Of a stretch of DNA of 6,304 bases, positions 1 to 5,812 are shown in pieces. Every line of letters begins with the position of its first letter. Positions within the stretch are counted from its first letter, which is position 1. The translations under genes and the position numbers were made by a program. This DNA comes from REEB95 sp035632395 (lineage in GTDB: Bacteria > Pseudomonadota > Alphaproteobacteria > ATCC43930 > CGMCC-115725): contig DASQGX010000065.1 of NCBI GenBank assembly GCA_035632395.1, forward strand, positions 1 to 6,304, given 5' to 3'. The notes under the pieces were generated by a model that saw only the letters and a list, made by a program, of their open reading frames with translations, had not been told where the DNA came from and made no database searches.

Positions 1-41
1 GCATTGTGCGTCCCAAGCGGCAGCAAGCCGCAGATGAATAA
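1..41 (+). CDS. Possible C-terminal tail of an upstream gene
   Basis: Reading from base 3, the frame gives 12 codons (IVRPKRQQAADE) and then a TAA stop at 39-41. The charged, Gln/Ala-rich sequence is typical of a bacterial protein tail, but 12 residues cannot identify a family. A second frame from base 1 stays open to a TGA at 82-84, and a minus-strand frame from an ATG at 111 is also open to the window edge. The choice is therefore a guess based on composition and on leaving a normal-sized gap before the next gene. Confidence 0.25.
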   Translation, partial: IVRPKRQQAADE

Positions 42-91
42 TCCGTTCGGCCGCGTTCCCTCGCGCCGGTCGTCGCCGCCATGACCGGTCC

Positions 92-112
92 GCGCATGCG
101 CTTTTGCGCATG
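92..112. repeat. Short inverted repeat upstream of the secreted-protein gene
   Basis: CATGCGC at 95-101 and GCGCATG at 106-112 form a perfect 7-bp stem around a TTTT loop. The left arm also lies inside a 10-bp perfect palindrome, GCGCATGCGC (92-101), so GCGCATG occurs twice in direct orientation 14 nt apart. There is no run of T after the right arm, so it does not look like a classic intrinsic terminator. It lies 45-65 nt before the next start codon, where it could be part of a leader or an operator-like site. The rest of 42-157 shows nothing except the ribosome binding site at 143-150. Confidence 0.35.
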
Positions 113-157
113 GCGAGGTGAAGCTGTGCCGTCCGGCCAGACAGAGGAAGAGAACCC

Positions 158-469
158 ATGCGACTCCCGATTTTCGGGCTCGTGCTGGCGGCCGTGCCCT
201 TGCTCATCGGCAGCGGATTGTCGCGCGCCGCGAGCCAGGATGCCGCGCCGGCGCCGGGCCTGTCGCCACAAGCGATCAGCCGATACGAGCAGATGCTACA
301 AAGCCTGTCGCCCGATACCGTCAATTCGCTGGTGAGCGAAGCGGTGACGCTGCTCCACACCTCCGCCGCCATGGGCACTAACTCGGCCGGACTGGTGGCG
401 CTGAAGCAGCACAAGGCCGAACTCGAGGACTTGAAGGCGCAGCTTTGCTCGGCCGTCATCCACTGCTAA
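158..469 (+). CDS. Small secreted protein of unknown function
   Basis: This 103-residue protein is not one I recognise. The N-terminus reads as a signal peptide: Arg at position 2, a hydrophobic stretch over residues 5-20, and a plausible signal peptidase I site after SRA at residue 24. It has no lipobox cysteine. The mature part, about 79 residues, begins with an Ala/Pro-rich linker (25-36). It then looks mostly alpha-helical, with amphipathic stretches at about 37-50, 53-68 and 79-96. The last residues contain two cysteines, Cys97 and Cys103 (the final residue), spaced CX5C, which could form a disulfide in the periplasm. The ATG at 158 is supported by a purine-rich ribosome binding site, AGAGGAAG at 143-150. 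It precedes the glycan genes on the same strand, but an 85-nt gap with a strong hairpin separates it from them, so membership of that operon is doubtful. The signal peptide, ribosome binding site and codon use make it a credible gene. Confidence 0.75.
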   Translation: MRLPIFGLVLAAVPLLIGSGLSRAASQDAAPAPGLSPQAISRYEQMLQSLSPDTVNSLVSEAVTLLHTSAAMGTNSAGLVALKQHKAELEDLKAQLCSAVIHC

Positions 470-481
470 GCGTCGCCTAAC

Positions 482-554
482 CAGGAGTTGGTTGCGCGCG
501 GCGCGGCCGCGGCTTATCACAGCCGCGGCTTCGGCAGGACGGTGCGGCGCGCGC
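482..554 (+). promoter_or_regulatory. GC-rich hairpin between the secreted-protein gene and the glycan operon
   Basis: GCCGCGGCT at 506-514 pairs perfectly with AGCCGCGGC at 521-529, giving a 9-bp stem almost wholly of G-C pairs around a 6-nt loop (515-520). Each arm holds the self-complementary octamer GCCGCGGC, so the two arms are also direct repeats. Only two T residues follow the stem (530-531), so it is a poor intrinsic terminator by the U-tract rule. It could slow or end transcription from the gene before it, stabilise an mRNA end, or act in the leader of the genes after it. The interval also holds AGGAG at 483-487, a Shine-Dalgarno-like site with no convincing start codon behind it. 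No clear promoter boxes are visible. Confidence 0.45.
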
Positions 555-1547
555 ATGGAGACGAACGCGGCGGTGGCGGGGGCAATCGTGCTGGCCGCCG
601 GATTCGGCAGCGCGATTTTGACCGCGCTGATGCGCGATTGGCTGCGACGCCGCGCGATCCTCGACCGGCCGGGCGAGCGCTCGTCGCATGCGGCACCGGT
701 GCCGCGCGGTGCCGGACTGGCGGTGGTCGCGGTTCTGGCCGTTGGCTGGCTCGGACTTGCGGCATGGCTGAAGCTGCCGTCCGAGACAGTCGCCGTCGCG
801 CTGTTGGCGCTTGCCTTGGCACTCTTATCGTTCGTCGACGATCTGCGCGGCTTGCCGGTTGCCGCACGGCTGGCAGCCCATTTCGTTGCCGCATTGGTCG
901 CGCTGGCGCTCTTTCCGCGCGACGGGCTCGTCTTCCAGGGATTGTTGCCGCTACCGCTCGACCGCGCCGCAGCGGCGCTGCTGTGGGTGTGGTTCGTCAA
1001 CCTCTACAATTTCATGGACGGCATCGACGGCATTACCGGTGTCGAGACCGTCTGCATCGGACTCGGCGTCGCCATCGTCTCGTTTGTCAGCGGCCACGAC
1101 TTCGCCGCCCTGGCACTGGTCCCCGTCGCCGTCGCGCTCGGGTTCTTACGTTTCAACTGGCAACCGGCAAGCGTATTCCTCGGCGATGCCGGCAGCGTGC
1201 CGCTCGGCTATGTCATGGGCTGGTTGCTGCTGGTGCTGGCGCGCGATGGGCTGTGGGCGCCGGCTTTGATCCTGCCGCTTTATTATCTGGCCGATGCGAC
1301 GGTGACGCTGGTGCGACGTGCGCGGCGCGGCGAAGCGCTGTGGCGCGCGCATCGCGATCATTTCTATCAACGGGCGGTGCGCGGCAACGATCACGCCGCG
1401 GTTGCGCGGCTGGTGCTGGCCGGCGATGCTGTTCTCGCGGCGCTCGCGCTGCTGGCGTTGGCCCAGCCCCTGATCGCGGTCGGTTTGGCGGTGATCCTGA
1501 GCGCGGCGATGCTGGTGGCGTTCGCGCGCCGCGGCGCCGCCAGCTAG
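555..1547 (+). CDS. Undecaprenyl-phosphate HexNAc-1-phosphate transferase, WecA/MraY superfamily, WbpL/WreU-like
   Basis: This 330-residue polytopic inner-membrane enzyme should transfer a HexNAc-1-phosphate from a UDP-sugar to undecaprenyl phosphate, the first committed step of O-antigen or similar glycan assembly. Family hallmarks appear in order. ERSSHAAPVPRGAG lies at residues 41-54, the Mg-binding Asp pair at 95-96 (FVDDLRGLP) and NFMDGIDGI at 152-160. FLGDAGS is at 208-214, DATVTLVRR at 247-255 and the His-containing loop HRDHFYQRA at 266-274. About ten hydrophobic segments span the protein. The NFMDGIDG and RSSH/PRG forms resemble WbpL (P. aeruginosa) and WreU (R. etli) more than enteric WecA, which favours QuiNAc or FucNAc over GlcNAc as substrate; this is inference. 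I chose ATG 555 because it begins just before the first membrane segment. A TTG at 492, 4 nt after AGGAG (483-487), would add 21 Arg/Ala-rich residues and make the hairpin coding. The ribosome binding site for 555 is weak (AGGA at 536-539, 15 nt away). The next gene follows after 17 nt. Confidence 0.93.
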   Translation: METNAAVAGAIVLAAGFGSAILTALMRDWLRRRAILDRPGERSSHAAPVPRGAGLAVVAVLAVGWLGLAAWLKLPSETVAVALLALALALLSFVDDLRGLPVAARLAAHFVAALVALALFPRDGLVFQGLLPLPLDRAAAALLWVWFVNLYNFMDGIDGITGVETVCIGLGVAIVSFVSGHDFAALALVPVAVALGFLRFNWQPASVFLGDAGSVPLGYVMGWLLLVLARDGLWAPALILPLYYLADATVTLVRRARRGEALWRAHRDHFYQRAVRGNDHAAVARLVLAGDAVLAALALLALAQPLIAVGLAVILSAAMLVAFARRGAAS

Positions 1548-1564
1548 CATGACGTACGGCTGAC

Positions 1565-2536
1565 ATGCCGAACGCCGCCGATCCGCGTCCCGTTGTGATC
1601 CTGGGTGCTGCGGGTTTCATCGGCCGCGCGCTTGCCGCGCATTTCGTCGCCGATGGTATTGCGGTGCGTGCGGTGACGCGCGGCGTTGCGACTTTTCCGC
1701 CGCCAATCGAAGTCCGCACGGCAGGCACGCTCGATCGCAACAGCGACTGGCGCGGTCTTCTGTCCGGCGCGCGCGCCGTGGTCCATCTCGCCAGCCGCGC
1801 CCACGCGCCACCGGGCGACGCCGCTTGGCACGCGACCGAGCGCGATATGGCCGCCGCCATCGCCACCGCCGCCGCAGCGGCCGGTCTGGAGCGCACGATT
1901 CTGCTGAGCTCGATCAAGGTGCTGGGTGAGACGACGACCGACCGGCCATTCTCGGCAAACAGCGATCCCGATCCGCGCGACGCCTATGGCCGCGCCAAGC
2001 TCGCGATCGAGACGGCAATGCAGCAACAGGGCGCGCCGGGGCTGACGATCATTCGGCCGCCGCTGGTTTACGGCCCCGAAGTCAAAGGCAATTTCCGCAC
2101 GCTGCTGCGGATCGTCCGTCGCGGCGTGCCGCTGCCTTTGGGTGCAATCCGCAACCGGCGCGCCTTTGTCTTCCGCGACAATCTGCTGGCGCTGATCACG
2201 ACGGCACTGACGCATCCGGCAGCGCCTGGTCAAACCTTCTTGGTGCGCGACGACGACGAGATCAGCACGCCACAGTTGGTGCGCGAGATCGCCCGCCGTT
2301 TCGGCCAGCCGGCGCGCTTGTTTGCCGTGCCGCCCGGCTTGCTGCGCCTCGCATCCAGGACGATCGGCCGCAGCGACGCCGCGGAGCGGCTGATCGACTC
2401 GTTGGACATCGACGACCGTGCGACCCGTGTACGGCTGGGATGGCGGCCGCGCGTCAGCCTGGCCGAAGGGCTTGATATCACCTGCCGATGGTTCGCCGAC
2501 GCCGAAGGTGCGCGGCTGCGTGGTTCTCGCCTATAA
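1565..2536 (+). CDS. NAD-dependent epimerase/dehydratase, probable UDP-4-keto-6-deoxy-HexNAc reductase
   Basis: This 323-residue cytoplasmic extended-SDR protein has a complete Rossmann start, GAAGFIG at residues 14-20. The active site is present: Ser115/Ser116 in LLSSIKVLGE and Tyr141/Lys145 in the YxxxK motif YGRAK. RPPLVYGP at 164-171 and the C-terminal nucleotide-sugar half are typical of the family, and the length is normal. The SSIKVxGE form is the one I associate with 4-ketoreductases and epimerases next to WbpL-type transferases, such as WbpV/WbpK and WreQ. These reduce the 4-keto intermediate made by a WbpM-type dehydratase to UDP-QuiNAc or UDP-FucNAc. The matching dehydratase begins at 5813, which supports this role. 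A UDP-sugar 4-epimerase is the main alternative, and sequence alone does not set the stereochemistry of the product. Spacing to the gene before (17 nt) and after (7 nt) indicates one operon. No strong Shine-Dalgarno is visible before ATG 1565. Confidence 0.9.
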   Translation: MPNAADPRPVVILGAAGFIGRALAAHFVADGIAVRAVTRGVATFPPPIEVRTAGTLDRNSDWRGLLSGARAVVHLASRAHAPPGDAAWHATERDMAAAIATAAAAAGLERTILLSSIKVLGETTTDRPFSANSDPDPRDAYGRAKLAIETAMQQQGAPGLTIIRPPLVYGPEVKGNFRTLLRIVRRGVPLPLGAIRNRRAFVFRDNLLALITTALTHPAAPGQTFLVRDDDEISTPQLVREIARRFGQPARLFAVPPGLLRLASRTIGRSDAAERLIDSLDIDDRATRVRLGWRPRVSLAEGLDITCRWFADAEGARLRGSRL

Positions 2537-2543
2537 GACGCGC

Positions 2544-3773
2544 ATGACACCGGTGAGCGATCCCGAACGTTTGCGCGCGCCCGCGATCATCCTGGCGTTG
2601 GCAGGATTCATAGCGCCGCCGCTCGCCGTCTTGGCACCGCTCGGCATCGCGCCGCTGCTGACCGTGGTCGCAGTCGCGCTGCTCGTCACCGCGCCACACC
2701 GTCTGCTCGCGCCTGCAAGGCCGCTATTGCCGTTGGCGGCGCTGTGGGCCGCGCTCGCAGCCTTTGCCTTGCTGTCGGCGACGTGGTCGATCCTGCCACG
2801 CCACAGCCTCGCCGAAGGCGGACGTTTTCTCGCCATCGGAGTCGAAGCGCTGATTGCGTTGGCAGCGGCGCGATCGATGGCGGCGCACGAAGCGCGCCGT
2901 GCTGGAATCGCAGCGGTGGTCGGAGTCGCACTCGCCGTCGGTCTGCTGCTGTCCGAATGGGCGACCGACGCGGCGCTGACGCGCTGGATCCACGGACTGA
3001 GCAGCAGCATCTTCATCAACGATTCCCGCTTCGACCGGGGCGTGACGACGCTGGTACTGATCCTATGGCCGGCCGCGCTGGCGCTGCGGCGCTGGCGCGT
3101 CCTTCAAATTGTCATCGCCGCCGCGGTCGCGCTCGCGGCTTTTATCATGCCGAGCGCCGCATCGCTCTTGGCGTTTGTCGCGGGCCTTGTCGGCTTCGCA
3201 GTGGCATCGCGTGCCCCGCGTCTGGTTGCCAGCGCGTTGGCCGTGACCCTCGTCGTCGGCGCGACGCTACTGCCTGTCGTGGTTCCGACATATCAATCCA
3301 CCGTGCAACTGCAGCATACGGCACCGTGGATCAAGAGCTCCGGCATCCATCGCCTGCTGATCTGGCGGTTCGCCGCCGAGCGCATCGCCGACCGGCCGCT
3401 GCTCGGCTGGGGCATGGACGCGTCGCGCGAGATTCCGGGCGGCAAGCGCGATTTTGGCACGACCTTGCCCGGCATCGAACTGGGGCCCGGGCACGATGCC
3501 ATGCCGCTGCATCCACACGATGCGCTGCTGCAATGGCGGGTTGAGCTCGGCGTGCCCGGAACGATCCTTGGCCTCGCGATCGTCGTCTGGGCGCTTTACC
3601 GCGTCGGCTGGCGGTTCGGCGGCGGGCGCGAAGCCCAGGCCGCTTCGCTCGGCTGGGCGGCGACTGTGACAGTCATTGCGCTGTTGAGCTTCGGCATCTG
3701 GCAGGAATGGTGGCTGTCGATCATTCTCCTGACCGCGTCTCTGCTCGCTGTGAGCGCCGCCGATGTCGCCTGA
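2544..3773 (+). CDS. O-antigen ligase/polymerase family membrane protein (Wzy_C superfamily)
   Basis: This 409-residue integral membrane protein has about ten to twelve hydrophobic segments and one large periplasmic loop at about 248-335. The family signature lies in that loop: LLGWGMDASR (286-295), then HPHDALLQWRVELGVPG (323-339), the His-rich motif followed by the ELGxxG turn. SATWSILPRHSL at 78-89 and FDRGVTTLVL at 163-172 also match. A conserved Arg (here Arg165) and loop His are catalytically important in WaaL-type ligases. The FDRG motif favours an O-antigen ligase that moves lipid-linked glycan to its acceptor, but ligases and Wzy polymerases share the fold and motifs, so the role remains open. 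I chose ATG 2544, 7 nt after the previous stop. An in-frame start at 2418 would add 42 residues overlapping the upstream gene and lies in that gene's coding sequence. The last 11 nt overlap the next gene, implying translational coupling. Confidence 0.88.
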   Translation: MTPVSDPERLRAPAIILALAGFIAPPLAVLAPLGIAPLLTVVAVALLVTAPHRLLAPARPLLPLAALWAALAAFALLSATWSILPRHSLAEGGRFLAIGVEALIALAAARSMAAHEARRAGIAAVVGVALAVGLLLSEWATDAALTRWIHGLSSSIFINDSRFDRGVTTLVLILWPAALALRRWRVLQIVIAAAVALAAFIMPSAASLLAFVAGLVGFAVASRAPRLVASALAVTLVVGATLLPVVVPTYQSTVQLQHTAPWIKSSGIHRLLIWRFAAERIADRPLLGWGMDASREIPGGKRDFGTTLPGIELGPGHDAMPLHPHDALLQWRVELGVPGTILGLAIVVWALYRVGWRFGGGREAQAASLGWAATVTVIALLSFGIWQEWWLSIILLTASLLAVSAADVA

Positions 3774-4914
3774 GCGGCCGAAGCTGATCTTCCTCGTCAC
3801 CGAGGATTGGTATTTCTGCTCGCATCGCTTGCCGATGGCGCGCGCGGCGCGCGACAGCGGCTTCGACGTCTTAGTGGCGACGCGGGTTACCGCTCACGGA
3901 GATGCGATCCGTGCCGCCGGTTTTGCGGTTCATCCACTGCGCTGGAAGCGGCGCGCCATCGGACCGTTCGCCAGCCTGGCGGCGATCGCCGAAATCCTGC
4001 GGCTCTATCGCCGCGAACGGCCGCTGATCGTGCACCATGTTTCGCTGAAGCCGGCGCTGCTCGGCGGCATTGCCGCGCGTCTTGCCGGTGTGCCGCTGAT
4101 CGTCGGCATGGTCACCGGCATGGGTTATCTCGGCGGTTCGGACCGGTCTGGCGCACGCCTGCTGGCGTGGCTAGCGCGCCGCCTTGCGCCCGCGGCGCTA
4201 TTCGGCCGGCGCGGCCGTGTCATCGTGCAGAACGAAGAGGATCGGCAAGCGCTGGCGGCCCTGTGCCCAGACAAAGCCGCGCGCATTGTGCTGATCCCCG
4301 GCTCGGGCGTCGATCTGGCACAGTTCGCGCCGGCGCCGGAGCCGCCATCGCCGCCGGTGATCGTGGCCTATGCCGGCCGCATGATCGCCATCAAGGGCGT
4401 CGGTATACTCGTCGCGGCGCACCAACTGGCACGCCAGCGCGGCGTCGACCTGCGGCTGGTCCTCGCCGGCGACAGCGACGCCGAAAACCCGAGCGCGATC
4501 GCGCGCGAAACATTGCAACGCTGGGCGGCGCTGCCCGGCGTGACCTGGCTCGGCCGCCGCGACGACATCCGTACCGTCTGGCGTGACGCGCATATCGCGG
4601 CGCTGGCGTCGCTGGGCGGCGAAGGCGTGCCGAAGAGTCTGCTGGAAGCGGCGGCGATGGCGCGGCCGATCGTCGCCAGCGATATCGCCGGCGTACGGAG
4701 CATCGCGCAGCACCAGGTCAACGCGCTTTTAATGCCGCCGGGCGACGAAGCGGCGCTAGCGGAGGCGCTGGTCACGCTGTCGCGCGACAGCGCGTTGCGC
4801 CAGCGGCTCGGCACTCAAGGCCGCAAATTGGTCGAGCGCGGCTTTTCGGATCAGGCGGTCGCCGCGGCGACGAGCGCGCTCTACCGTGATCTGTTGCGCG
4901 AAATCGGCCGTTAG
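3763..4914 (+). CDS. Family 4 glycosyltransferase (GT-B fold)
   Basis: This 383-residue GT4 enzyme should add a sugar from a nucleotide donor to a lipid-linked oligosaccharide at the cytoplasmic face of the inner membrane. The N-terminal acceptor domain begins with FLVTEDWYFCSHRLP at residues 10-24, a signature of proteobacterial GT4 enzymes in O-antigen and capsule loci. HHVSLKPALLGGIAAR (91-106) and VTGMGYL (117-123) follow. The C-terminal donor domain has YAGRMIAIKGVG (203-214), with the Lys of the sugar-phosphate site at 211, and the retaining-enzyme EX7E motif, Glu287 and Glu295 in GGEGVPKSLLEAAA. It resembles PglA/WbnH-type enzymes that act early in chain growth; the donor cannot be read from sequence. 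The AIKG segment is unusual where many relatives have an acidic residue before the Lys. ATG 3763 overlaps the upstream gene by 11 nt and no better start is seen. The stop TAG (4912-4914) overlaps the stop of the convergent gene. Confidence 0.93.
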   Translation: MSPERPKLIFLVTEDWYFCSHRLPMARAARDSGFDVLVATRVTAHGDAIRAAGFAVHPLRWKRRAIGPFASLAAIAEILRLYRRERPLIVHHVSLKPALLGGIAARLAGVPLIVGMVTGMGYLGGSDRSGARLLAWLARRLAPAALFGRRGRVIVQNEEDRQALAALCPDKAARIVLIPGSGVDLAQFAPAPEPPSPPVIVAYAGRMIAIKGVGILVAAHQLARQRGVDLRLVLAGDSDAENPSAIARETLQRWAALPGVTWLGRRDDIRTVWRDAHIAALASLGGEGVPKSLLEAAAMARPIVASDIAGVRSIAQHQVNALLMPPGDEAALAEALVTLSRDSALRQRLGTQGRKLVERGFSDQAVAAATSALYRDLLREIGR

Positions 4915-5690
4915 GGACCGGGAAGCAGCGCGTCGGTCCAGCCGGCGATGCGATAGGCGACCAGGCCGAGCCATTCGTGCACGGCTTCATCGACGTCCCA
5001 GAGCCCGACCGCGAGCGAGATATGCAGACGCCGGGTCGCCTCGAACGCCACCGGATCGGGCACGACCGACCAGCCGATACGGCGGAAGCAGCCGACGGCG
5101 CGCGGCATGTGATCGGCGGAGGTCACCAGGATCCAAACTTGGCCGGGTTGGGGATCGGCGATTTGCTTCGAGAACACGGCGTTTTCGTGCGTCGTGCGCG
5201 AGCGGTCCTCAATCAGCAGGCGGCTCGGCGCGACGCCTAGCGCGGTCAGCAGCCGCGCCGTCGCCGCGGCCTCGGTCGTCGGCTCGTGCAGCAGGCGACC
5301 GCTGCCACCCGACAACACGATGCGTGCCGTTGGATAGCGCTGCGCCAGCCGCAAGGTTTCGGTGACGCGGGCCGCCGCGCGGTTGAGCGCGACCTGGCCA
5401 TATTCGGCGGTGCGTTCGGGATCGACCGCGCCGCCGAGCAGGATGATGCCGTCGATCTTATCCGGCAGCGTGCGCAGCTCGGGAAACCGACCCTCGAGCG
5501 GCAGCAGCGGCAGCGCCGCTAGCGGCTCGATCGCCGCCGCGGTGCCGGCGACCAGCACCAGCACGATCAGCGCCATACCTTTGCGCCGCCGGGTCGTGAT
5601 CAGGCGCCATACGCCGATCGCAAGAACGATCAGCAGCAGGTTGCCCGGATCGAAGATGACCTGGAGGACCTTGCTGACGACGAAGAGCAT
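4911..5690 (-). CDS. ElyC/YdcF-like DUF218 envelope protein
   Basis: This 259-residue protein has two N-terminal membrane segments (about 17-32 and 38-56) followed by a periplasmic DUF218 domain. Family motifs are in order: GIILLGGAVDPE (81-92), IVLSGGSGR (124-132), EDRSRTTHENA (161-171) and VTSADHMPRAVGCFRRIGW (189-207). Two membrane helices plus a DUF218 domain, about 259 residues in all, match E. coli ElyC (YcbC), which affects peptidoglycan and lipid-carrier metabolism, better than the single-anchor SanA. The biochemical activity of the family is not settled. I chose ATG 5690 because AGGA lies 9 nt upstream and the MLFVVSK start fits the family; an ATG at 5759 would add 23 residues with no hydrophobic role. 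It lies opposite to all its neighbours. It is convergent with the glycosyltransferase, sharing TTAG at 4911-4914, and divergent from the dehydratase. A link to undecaprenyl-phosphate supply would suit the locus but is inference. Confidence 0.92.
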   Translation of the reverse strand: MLFVVSKVLQVIFDPGNLLLIVLAIGVWRLITTRRRKGMALIVLVLVAGTAAAIEPLAALPLLPLEGRFPELRTLPDKIDGIILLGGAVDPERTAEYGQVALNRAAARVTETLRLAQRYPTARIVLSGGSGRLLHEPTTEAAATARLLTALGVAPSRLLIEDRSRTTHENAVFSKQIADPQPGQVWILVTSADHMPRAVGCFRRIGWSVVPDPVAFEATRRLHISLAVGLWDVDEAVHEWLGLVAYRIAGWTDALLPGP

Positions 5691-5812
5691 CGGGGCCCAT
5701 CCTGCCCGATCCGAAGGGCGCGCCGCCAGACCATTGAAGAACGCAGGAACGCGGGGCAATCCGCATTTTTCTTGCTGGGCCGGCGGCGGGTCACGTAACG
5801 TCGCCCGAACCC
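5691..5812. promoter_or_regulatory. Divergent intergenic spacer expected to hold both promoters
   Basis: This 122-nt gap separates the starts of the minus-strand DUF218 gene and the plus-strand dehydratase gene, so promoters for both probably lie here. The boxes are weak. On the minus strand, TTGCCC (complement of 5754-5759) and TTCAAT (complement of 5733-5738) are 15 nt apart, which is short. On the plus strand, TTGCTG (5772-5777) is followed 16 nt later by CGTAAC (5794-5799). GAACGC repeats at 5739-5744 and 5747-5752. The T-run at 5766-5770 is the most AT-rich part. Either gene may instead be read from a promoter outside this gap. Confidence 0.35.

Noticed and set aside
1..111. Minus-strand frame from ATG 111 open to the window edge, possibly the start of a divergent gene
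   Set aside because: Only 37 codons are visible, the residues are Arg/Ala-rich, and its start lies in the palindromic repeat with no good ribosome binding site. It cannot be supported without more upstream sequence.
488..1552. A 354-codon open frame overlapping the initiating transferase in another plus-strand frame
   Set aside because: Its product is Arg/Ala/Gly-rich and without membrane segments or motifs. It is a shadow frame caused by high GC, while the overlapping frame shows every hallmark of the WecA/MraY superfamily.
1549..1563. A five-codon ATG...TGA mini-frame between the transferase and the reductase
   Set aside because: Four residues (MTYG), no ribosome binding site of its own and no sign of conservation can be judged. 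Such frames occur by chance.
1213..2233. Long minus-strand open frames (1213-1917 and 1544-2233) opposite the transferase and reductase
   Set aside because: Both translate to low-complexity Arg/Ala/Gln-rich sequence with no recognisable domain, as expected for antisense frames of GC-rich genes.
2744..3544. 266-codon open frame within the ligase/polymerase gene
   Set aside because: Arg-rich shadow product. The overlapping frame encodes a coherent multi-spanning membrane protein with Wzy_C motifs.
4915..4939. Possible hairpin GGACCG ... CGGTCC just after the glycosyltransferase stop
   Set aside because: Only 6 bp with a 13-nt loop and no T-run, and it lies inside the coding sequence of the convergent gene. 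It is expected by chance in such GC-rich DNA.
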